From positions 124,001 through 188,000 of the IMG/VR virus record IMGVR_UViG_3300008952_000004: a DNA stretch of 64,000 nt; one strand, written 5' to 3'. The translations under genes and the position numbers were made by a program. This document shows positions 58,919-64,000 of the stretch, piece by piece (the first letter of the stretch is position 1; each line of letters begins with the position of its first letter). The notes beneath the pieces are model-generated. The model was not told where the DNA came from, did no database searches, and saw only the letters and a program-made list of their open reading frames with translations. The stretch is from a virus.

Positions 58919-59347
58919 ATGTCGGATTACGAGAAACTTGAAGCTGTCGCTGCCTTGGCTCATCGACAATGGTGTAACTGGGCAAGATACATGCTAGATA
59001 ATTTAACTGAAGAGAATAAGGTAAGATGGTATAAGCAAATTGATACTAGCTATCTAGAGTTGCCCGAAACACAAAAAGATAGTGATCGGGCTTGGGCTGC
59101 GCTTTATTTATTCTTACTAAGTTCTGACCACCTAGATACCACTGAAGAAGACGTGAATATGGAACAAGCCGTTTATAAACAAATTAATAATATTCTTTCT
59201 GCCCTCGCGGAAGCTTATGGAAAAGACACTCAAAGTGCTGCTGGTTATCATGCCGCGTTAACCCACGTGAAAGCCGAAGTTGACAAATTACAAAAAGAAC
59301 ACAAAGTTGGCATGGATGAGTTTGGTGCTGGTCTTGTGGATATTTAA
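58919..59347 (+). CDS. Conserved phage/bacterial small protein (AHRQW family)
   Basis: A 142-residue protein. LAHRQWCNWARYMLDNL...RWYKQIDTSYLELPETQKD matches a common short domain (AHexW...RY...RWxxQ...YxELxExxKxSDR) found in phages and bacteria, related to RyR-type repeats; function unknown. ATG 58919 follows GGGAGG. Confidence 0.7.
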   Translation: MSDYEKLEAVAALAHRQWCNWARYMLDNLTEENKVRWYKQIDTSYLELPETQKDSDRAWAALYLFLLSSDHLDTTEEDVNMEQAVYKQINNILSALAEAYGKDTQSAAGYHAALTHVKAEVDKLQKEHKVGMDEFGAGLVDI

Positions 59348-59351
59348 ATTT

Positions 59352-59597
59352 ATGAGTCTCGACTCAAACATAGATCCACCCGAGAAGTTTACCGCTTCCT
59401 ACCGCTATTTGCTTGGCATATTGTTTTTTAGCATTGTCTTATTATTGTCTATTGCCATATCGATAGGCAGTCCTACTAATTTCAATGAGTGTATCGAGAG
59501 ATGTGATGATGCACATAAACACAAAGTAATCACCGGTAGCTCTTGGCTAGACTGCGAAAAGAAGTGTTTAAAGAGATTCAAACCTAATCGAAGATAA
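59352..59597 (+). CDS. Membrane protein with twin CX3C motif
   Basis: An 81-residue protein. One membrane segment (YLLGILFFSIVLLLSIAISI) is followed by CIERCDDAHKHKV...CEKKC, a twin CX3C pattern that forms a disulfide hairpin in CHCH and Tim-type proteins. Function unknown. In bacteria the segment would place the cysteines in the periplasm. Confidence 0.65.
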   Translation: MSLDSNIDPPEKFTASYRYLLGILFFSIVLLLSIAISIGSPTNFNECIERCDDAHKHKVITGSSWLDCEKKCLKRFKPNRR

Positions 59598-59624
59598 AAA
59601 ATTTTTCGGAAAGCTTTCTTTTAC

Positions 59625-59653
59625 TTGACAAAAATATTTTTTTGTGCGACAAT
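59625..59653 (+). promoter_or_regulatory. Upstream promoter of a tandem pair
   Basis: TTGACA (59625-59630), 17-base spacer and GACAAT (59648-59653). Confidence 0.5.
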
Positions 59654-59683
59654 TGTTGCGTAATGATGAAAGACAAAAAAAAC

Positions 59684-59712
59684 TTGACTTCATCTGTATC
59701 GTATGATATATT
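59684..59712 (+). promoter_or_regulatory. Sigma70-type promoter with extended -10
   Basis: TTGACT (59684-59689), 17-base spacer, TATATT (59707-59712) preceded by TGA, then CTGGATGTAGTA. Confidence 0.85.
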
Positions 59713-59745
59713 CTGGATGTAGTATTGAGAAACGGAGTTTGTAGA

Positions 59746-59991
59746 ATGATTCAAATTGGCAATAAGGTTCGTAGTTTCGACTTTCAACAGCAACGCGATT
59801 GTTATATTGAAGGTGTTGTTGAAGGATTTAAAAAAGTCGAAGGTTGTATTCGATATGAAATTCGAGTAGAACGTAAAGTATGGGCTGGCGCAGAAGTTGA
59901 TGAACCGCTGGCTTGTCACGTATATCCTCCTCTAAATGGTACGCCTCGCACGTTTGGTGGTGAGTGCAACGGTGTGGAGTTAATTGCATAA
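59746..59991 (+). CDS. SH3/KOW-like protein (related to KVGD family)
   Basis: An 81-residue protein: MIQIGNKVRSFDFQQQ, EGVVEGFKKVEG, YEIRVERKVW. The IGNKVRS start parallels KVGDLV but the end differs. ATG 59746 follows GGAG. Next gene begins right after. Confidence 0.65.
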   Translation: MIQIGNKVRSFDFQQQRDCYIEGVVEGFKKVEGCIRYEIRVERKVWAGAEVDEPLACHVYPPLNGTPRTFGGECNGVELIA

Positions 59992-60126
59992 ATGTGGGTG
60001 TTTTATAATATCGCAACATCATCACAAGTGTCGACTGGCGCTGTGATGTTTATCGAGTTTGTCGCGACAGTTTTAATTGCAGGGTTGATTATTATGGCTC
60101 CTTCATTTTTTGAGAAGAAGAAATGA
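59992..60126 (+). CDS. 44-residue membrane protein
   Basis: A short frame: MWVFYNIATSS, then FIEFVATVLIAGLIIMAPSF and a Lys tail. It overlaps the next gene by ATGA. Confidence 0.6.
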   Translation: MWVFYNIATSSQVSTGAVMFIEFVATVLIAGLIIMAPSFFEKKK

Positions 60127-60290
60127 TACAAGTCGGAGATTTAGTACGCGCCCAATTGGGCGACGATGGTGATTTAGGAATTGGTATTGTGGTTCGTGGC
60201 GGCAAACATGGCGTGGCAGTACAATTTATTGATAACAGTTACTGTTGGCTTAGTCCAAAATATTTAGAGGTGTTAAGTGAACGTCGGTGA
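60123..60290 (+). CDS. Small SH3/KOW-like protein (KVGD family)
   Basis: A 55-residue member from ATG 60123: MIQVGDLVRAQLGDDGDLGI, GIVVRGG and LEVLSERR. It is shorter than most ORF cut-offs. It ends in the 14-base seam with the next member. Confidence 0.72.
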   Translation: MIQVGDLVRAQLGDDGDLGIGIVVRGGKHGVAVQFIDNSYCWLSPKYLEVLSERR

Positions 60291-60501
60291 TATGGTGCAA
60301 GCAATTTCTTGGGGGGGTAGTTCCCCCGGTTGGGCGCCAGAAGGCGCGATCGGCATTGTTACCGAAAAAAGCGGTCGACTTTGCACAGTGGTGTGGCTTC
60401 AGAACAACACTATGCCAAATGGTCAAAAGATTCGCCAGTCGGTTAGTTCAGATATGCAATTGCGAATAAAAGTACTTAGTCCTTCAGAACAGGGGAAATA
60501 A
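60277..60501 (+). CDS. Small SH3/KOW-like protein (KVGD family)
   Basis: A 74-residue member: MNVGDMVQAISWGG, GIVTEKSGRLCTVVW, IKVLSPSEQGK. GTG start. Confidence 0.75.
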   Translation: MNVGDMVQAISWGGSSPGWAPEGAIGIVTEKSGRLCTVVWLQNNTMPNGQKIRQSVSSDMQLRIKVLSPSEQGK

Positions 60502-60502
60502 T

Positions 60503-60604
60503 TTGTTTAATAAGATAGATAAAGATTTATTAATAGAAATTTTTAATGCTGGCATACTCTTTGTAATGATATATGTGTTGACAGTATTAATGTGTTGTTT
60601 GTAA
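60503..60604 (+). CDS. 33-residue membrane microprotein
   Basis: A TTG frame with AGGGGAAA upstream: MFNKIDKDLLIEIFNAGILF then VMIYVLTVLMCCL. Membrane-spanning; supported by its RBS. Confidence 0.45.
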   Translation: MFNKIDKDLLIEIFNAGILFVMIYVLTVLMCCL

Positions 60605-60621
60605 TCATAAAAGGAGAAAAA

Positions 60622-60774
60622 ATGATTTCAAGAGAAGAAGAACTACAAATGATGAAAGACTTTATTGAAAAAAAGGGAGTCACAAAATTACCACCCGACG
60701 ATCGACTGCGGGTACAGAGCGCAGAATATTGGAAAGATAAAAAGAAAGAAAAAAGAAAGCGAAAGGAGAAATAA
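60622..60774 (+). CDS. 50-residue basic hypothetical protein
   Basis: A short frame after AAAGGAG: MISREEELQMMKDFIEKKGV and a Lys-rich end (DKKKEKRKRKEK). No domain recognised. It comes before the ferredoxin-like gene. Confidence 0.6.
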   Translation: MISREEELQMMKDFIEKKGVTKLPPDDRLRVQSAEYWKDKKKEKRKRKEK

Positions 60775-60775
60775 C

Positions 60776-60958
60776 ATGTATTTGTGCATATGCAACGCAA
60801 TATCAGAACGCGACTTGCAGAATGCAGCAAATCAATATGTGAGTGTGGAGGACTTTCTTTTGTCAAGAGAAAAAAATTACAAATGCGCGCTATGCAAAAA
60901 AATAATGGAGTCGCATTTCGAAATCCACAAGAAGGAAAATAAAAATGAAAAAAACTAG
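60776..60958 (+). CDS. Bfd-like [2Fe-2S] ferredoxin
   Basis: A 60-residue protein: MYLCICNAISERDLQNAA and KYCALCKK-type pair (KCALC). This matches bacterioferritin-associated ferredoxin, in which four Cys in a CxC and CxxC order bind an iron-sulfur cluster. In bacteria it releases iron from ferritin. A phage role in iron or redox is speculative. AAAGGAG precedes it. Confidence 0.75.
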   Translation: MYLCICNAISERDLQNAANQYVSVEDFLLSREKNYKCALCKKIMESHFEIHKKENKNEKN

Positions 60959-61283
60959 TTTAATACTATTCTTTATGATGTTCTCTTTATTGTTCGGTTG
61001 TGAGATCGGATTAGTTGATCACCATAAACATCGCCCGCATCACAATCATCATAATGCTGCTTCTGTAACCGTCACTCCGCTGGCTTGTAATTACGATGCT
61101 TATTATTACACTTTACCATATTATGATGAACCCCTCGTGTGTTATAACGACATCGATGGCTATGAATATTGCGAATGGGTCTTCTCAGGATATTTTCCAT
61201 ATAGTGAATGTTTAGAAGTATGGACCTATGATGATTTGGCTTGTTCTTGGGGACTGTTGGAAGAATATTGTTATCCGATATAG
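60945..61283 (+). CDS. His/Tyr/Cys-rich lipoprotein
   Basis: A 112-residue exported protein. Signal and lipobox (SLILFFMMFSLLFGC), a His-rich stretch (DHHKHRPHHNHHN), then many Tyr and Cys. It could bind metal. It overlaps the ferredoxin gene by 14 bases. Confidence 0.7.
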   Translation: MKKTSLILFFMMFSLLFGCEIGLVDHHKHRPHHNHHNAASVTVTPLACNYDAYYYTLPYYDEPLVCYNDIDGYEYCEWVFSGYFPYSECLEVWTYDDLACSWGLLEEYCYPI

Positions 61284-61291
61284 TTACGTCT

Positions 61292-61519
61292 GTGGACATC
61301 TTCAATCTAAACCCATGGCAATCCTTTACGATTGGTGATATGGTACAGCAACCAGCTACCGGACATATTGGTGTGTTAATAGAAAGAGAGCAGGGAAGGA
61401 CTGGGTATTGGATTGTCGAATGGATATTAGGTCCAAGAGGTGGCATCCTTAAAAAACGTGTACAGACTTATGAGTACGATAAAACTTTAAAACTATATGC
61501 GAAAGCAGCCGAGGCATAA
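61292..61519 (+). CDS. SH3/KOW-like protein (KVGD family), start uncertain
   Basis: About 75 residues: FTIGDMVQQPATGHIGVLIE, YWIVEWILG, LKLYAKAAEA. GTG 61292 is chosen, though no RBS is obvious; the family start would be near FTIGDMV. Confidence 0.6.
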   Translation: MDIFNLNPWQSFTIGDMVQQPATGHIGVLIEREQGRTGYWIVEWILGPRGGILKKRVQTYEYDKTLKLYAKAAEA

Positions 61520-61566
61520 TATCACATCAATAAAATAAAATCTTAAATTATCTAGCCTTGTCTTTT

Positions 61567-61594
61567 ATGGCACTGTGCGCCTGCACAGTGCCAT
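61567..61594 (+). terminator. Rho-independent terminator
   Basis: ATGGCACTGTGC (61567-61578) pairs with GCACAGTGCCAT (61583-61594) around GCCT, followed by TTTGCGTTTTT. Confidence 0.9.
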
Positions 61595-61657
61595 TTTGCG
61601 TTTTTGCTCTTTTATCCACACTCCAATATAATTACCACAAGAATAAAGGCTATATTT

Positions 61658-61945
61658 ATGGGTATAAAAATTGGAGATATCGTAATATTTAAATACCAAA
61701 GAGGCAACCCAGGTTGTAAAATCGGGTTGGTTATTAAAAAAGAGATGAGAGATATACAACCATATGGTACTTGGAACCGGGTTTTACCTCACCACGATAT
61801 ACCATTAACTAACAATCGGGAAGAGATGTGTTGTTATTGTTTATGGACCCACAGAGAAAGGGTCGATGGCAGGGGACCGGGAAAGTGGTGGGCTCCTGAA
61901 AGAAATTTAATCTTATATGATGAGAGAGGAAAAGACGATGCTTGA
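61658..61945 (+). CDS. SH3/KOW-like protein (KVGD family), enlarged
   Basis: A 95-residue member: MGIKIGDIVIFKYQRG, KIGLVIKKEM, then an insert with two Cys and PERNLILYDE. ATG 61658 chosen by family fit; it follows the terminator. Confidence 0.65.
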   Translation: MGIKIGDIVIFKYQRGNPGCKIGLVIKKEMRDIQPYGTWNRVLPHHDIPLTNNREEMCCYCLWTHRERVDGRGPGKWWAPERNLILYDERGKDDA

Positions 61946-62048
61946 ATTTATTTCCACTGTGTGTTTAGTTTATATTTGTTACAAATTAAGCGCTCCCGAT
62001 AATTGTGATGTCCCTTCGAAACATAAAAAATCTTGCCGAAGATATTAA
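61938..62048 (+). CDS. 36-residue membrane-anchored peptide
   Basis: A short frame overlapping the previous stop: MLEFISTVCLVYICYKLSAP, then a basic tail with two Cys. It is coupled by overlap and has AGAGAGG upstream. Confidence 0.5.
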   Translation: MLEFISTVCLVYICYKLSAPDNCDVPSKHKKSCRRY

Positions 62049-62060
62049 TATTTAATTTTA

Positions 62061-62282
62061 ATGGTCGATGAACATAAATCTAATTTAAATATAAAGGTAG
62101 GCGATTTAGTTAAATGGCGATATTGGCAATCAGATGTGTTCGAAGGACGTCAACCAATTGGGCTTGTGGTAAAAATACATACGTTTTACACTCCAGCTTT
62201 TGTAGAAGTGTTATATGTTAATGGTAAAATACAATATGAATCGATCGATGCGCTTGAATTGGTGAGTCTAAATAAAGAATAG
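62061..62282 (+). CDS. Small SH3/KOW-like protein (KVGD family)
   Basis: A 73-residue member: NIKVGDLVKWRYW, IGLVVKIHTF, LELVSLNKE. Last clear member in the window. Confidence 0.72.
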   Translation: MVDEHKSNLNIKVGDLVKWRYWQSDVFEGRQPIGLVVKIHTFYTPAFVEVLYVNGKIQYESIDALELVSLNKE

Positions 62283-62325
62283 CATACTATTTATTCAAGC
62301 GATTGCCAGTGTAAAGGAACTCAAT

Positions 62326-62637
62326 ATGTCAACAATCACAAAGACTCAACTTAAACAAATTATTAAAGAAGAATACGAAGCAGTAACACGCGATAAATCC
62401 GTGACCGAAGGTAACAATACAAGCCGAATGATTACGAAGCTTGAACTCATTCTAAACACAGTAGAAGGGGCTATGGGTTATATTGAAAACCCTGCCGCCG
62501 AACAACGCTTCCAAAGGGCTTTGGATCTCGGACAAGAACTTTGGGAAGAGATGCATAATCTACTCGAAACGAAATCAACCGCGACAGAGCCTGACGTCAA
62601 TCACAAAGAAACAAATCATGGAGGAAACTTAAAATGA
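62326..62637 (+). CDS. Protein with MKITK-type leader
   Basis: A 103-residue protein: MSTITKTQLKQIIKEEYEAV then a helical body. First of four consecutive genes with this leader. It overlaps the next by ATGA. Packaging in the head is inferred from the leader. Confidence 0.72.
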   Translation: MSTITKTQLKQIIKEEYEAVTRDKSVTEGNNTSRMITKLELILNTVEGAMGYIENPAAEQRFQRALDLGQELWEEMHNLLETKSTATEPDVNHKETNHGGNLK

Positions 62638-62939
62638 AAATCACAAGAGAACAACTTTTAAAAATTATTCAAGAAGAACTAGCCCACTCTGACATCGGCG
62701 CTGCGCGATCACCCGAAGAAGTATTTGCGTCTGCTGACGAAAGCCTCAATCAAGCACACAAGGATTTGCAGATGTTATCTATGCACCTTAAAAATGGAGG
62801 GTTTGATACGCAGCCAGTAGAAAAGATACTTAAGGACGTGGAGAACGATATCATCAATTTAAATGGTCTTGTGAAGGAAGATGTAGAAAAGCTTGGTTCT
62901 CTTAAGGGACCACTTGAGAGAGGGACAAGAGACAAATGA
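62634..62939 (+). CDS. Protein with MKITK-type leader
   Basis: A 101-residue helical protein: MKITREQLLKIIQEELAHSD. Body rich in helices (LNQAHKDLQMLSMHLKNG). Overlaps the next gene by ATGA. Confidence 0.72.
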   Translation: MKITREQLLKIIQEELAHSDIGAARSPEEVFASADESLNQAHKDLQMLSMHLKNGGFDTQPVEKILKDVENDIINLNGLVKEDVEKLGSLKGPLERGTRDK

Positions 62940-63433
62940 AAATCACAAAGTCACAATTGAAAAAAATTATTTTAGAAGAATATGCCGCTGTCCACGAACT
63001 TGGACCGGCAACAGGACACGAACCGCGCACCGCTCCACTTAAAGCACTACAAGAGATTATCGCAGCGCTCGCAGAGGTGGCTGGCATTATGAAAGATTCC
63101 CCTTCACATCGCCCTGCTGACGAATTCGCTGGTTATTTGAAAAGCATCAGTGAGGAGCTTCAAGCAATCTTTGACGAGTTTTATGGTATTGCCAAACGCA
63201 CCGGGCATTTGGATTTGCCTGAGGGACAAGGACCGAACACCACTAAGACAGATTTTCCAGCAGGTGCTTCTTCAGAATATCCAAAAATGCTGGACAGTTT
63301 ATATGATGAGATGCAGAGCTACGAAGCTCGTTATGGAAAGGCACTTCCTAATCCTAAACTGTTGGAAGCTGTTTTGGATACTATTATAAGCCTAGAAGCA
63401 CATTTAAAAAGATTAGAGGAGTCACTTTATTAA
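62936..63433 (+). CDS. Protein with MKITK-type leader
   Basis: A 165-residue protein: MKITKSQLKKIILEEYAAV then helices (LKALQEIIAALAEVAGIM). Ends in TAATG with the next gene. Confidence 0.74.
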   Translation: MKITKSQLKKIILEEYAAVHELGPATGHEPRTAPLKALQEIIAALAEVAGIMKDSPSHRPADEFAGYLKSISEELQAIFDEFYGIAKRTGHLDLPEGQGPNTTKTDFPAGASSEYPKMLDSLYDEMQSYEARYGKALPNPKLLEAVLDTIISLEAHLKRLEESLY

Positions 63434-63942
63434 TGAAAATCACCAAGTCACAATTGGAAAAAATTATTTTAGAAGAAATCGCTGCTGTTGAAAAAGAAGC
63501 CCTCACCGACCGCGATCTTGCCGGGGGAGACGAGTATGAAGGATTAGATAAAGCAAAATACATGCTTGGGCTATTGCTAGCAAAGATGTCCTCTGACCCA
63601 AATACAACAAGATACGCTGATCAGTTGGATAAAATTTTAGTGATGATGCAAGGCGCGGGCGTGAGTGAGGGACGCCTCCCGTTCGGTGATATACACCACG
63701 AATATAAACTTATTAGAGAATTTGTTTTAAAGCTTCTCACAAAATACGGAGAAACTTATGTGATAGAATCTCTTCGAACGGTATTAGAAGAACTAGAAGA
63801 TGGGATTCTTGCAAATGATTTAAATGAAAGGCAGACCGTTGAAGAATCTGACGAGAATTGGCCAACCAAGAGACATCCAGACTTTGAACAATCTAAGATG
63901 AAGAAGCTATGGATCTTCAAAAGACTTGGGAAAGTGAAATAA
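63433..63942 (+). CDS. Protein with MKITK-type leader
   Basis: A 169-residue protein: MKITKSQLEKIILEEIAAV, nearly identical at the start to the preceding gene, then a distinct helical body and a basic C-terminus (KMKKLWIFKRLGKVK). Confidence 0.74.
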   Translation: MKITKSQLEKIILEEIAAVEKEALTDRDLAGGDEYEGLDKAKYMLGLLLAKMSSDPNTTRYADQLDKILVMMQGAGVSEGRLPFGDIHHEYKLIREFVLKLLTKYGETYVIESLRTVLEELEDGILANDLNERQTVEESDENWPTKRHPDFEQSKMKKLWIFKRLGKVK

Positions 63943-64000
63943 TGAATCATCTACAAAACCAGTTTAACGCAGGATATCCTCTAGAAAAATCTTCTGAATT
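63942..64000 (+). CDS. Gene running off the window
   Basis: Starts with ATG overlapping the preceding TAA (TAATG): MNHLQNQFNAGYPLEKSSE, then continues beyond the window. It does not carry the MKITK leader. Confidence 0.6.
   Translation, partial: MNHLQNQFNAGYPLEKSSE

Noticed and set aside
1-64000. tRNA, rRNA, CRISPR arrays and insertion sequences
   Set aside because: Read for by eye; none with a recognisable cloverleaf, spaced repeats or transposase was found, although a tRNA search tool could still find a divergent one.

Overview
This window looks like part of the genome of a large tailed double-stranded DNA phage (Caudoviricetes, possibly a jumbo phage). Nearly every gene lies on the + strand, in tightly packed overlapping operons. 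It encodes phage-type replication and nucleotide genes and two peptidoglycan-degrading enzymes, but no ribosomal RNA, no recognisable tRNA and no core bacterial housekeeping block. Secreted lipoproteins with lipoboxes and the lysis enzymes suggest a bacterial, probably Gram-negative, host. The host and the phage lineage are inferences; no capsid or tail gene that I recognise lies in the window.

Layout. 1-13 kb: replication and nucleotide metabolism (DnaB-type helicase, B12-dependent ribonucleotide reductase, GroES-like protein, DNA polymerase III alpha, dUTPase, IMPDH/GMP reductase, sigma-region-4-like protein). 13-24 kb: an acidic repeat protein, a P-loop kinase, a divergent ClpP, GroEL, glutaredoxin and a Mom-like GNAT protein. 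24-31 kb: Hsp20, a coiled-coil protein, then seven consecutive genes whose products share a short N-terminal motif (consensus MKxIMExWRxFxNE) placed before unrelated domains: GNAT, zinc metallopeptidase, SH3-like, LETM1-like and guanylate-kinase-like. 31-45 kb: PAP2 phosphatase, LeuA-domain-like protein, peptide deformylase, a ThyX-like protein without the RHR signature, GH25 and M15 lysis enzymes, a fatty-acid-hydroxylase-like protein, lysine 2,3-aminomutase, ClpX, thymidine kinase and a secreted alpha/beta hydrolase. 45-49 kb: a PD-(D/E)XK nuclease, a DUF262-HNH protein and a DNA methyltransferase in one operon. 49-64 kb: canonical ClpP, HNH nucleases, a zinc-knuckle protein, a MoxR/VWA pair, and many small proteins, ending in four tandem genes with N-termini of the type MKITKSQLxKII.

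Four patterns tie the window together. (1) More than twenty small paralogous proteins with an SH3/KOW-like pattern (start xKVGDLV, end LExxSE) are scattered from 33 to 62 kb; neighbouring genes often overlap by exactly 14 bases through a shared seam. (2) Two N-terminal motif families resemble the capsid-targeting, protease-cleaved leaders of T4 internal proteins, suggesting a set of proteins packaged in the head. (3) About a dozen promoters share a strong sigma70-like form with TGn-extended -10 boxes and often ATGTA near the predicted start. (4) The phage carries a broad proteostasis set: GroES, GroEL, Hsp20, ClpX, two ClpP-like proteins and peptide deformylase.

All calls come from reading sequence and motifs by eye; no database search or structure prediction was run.
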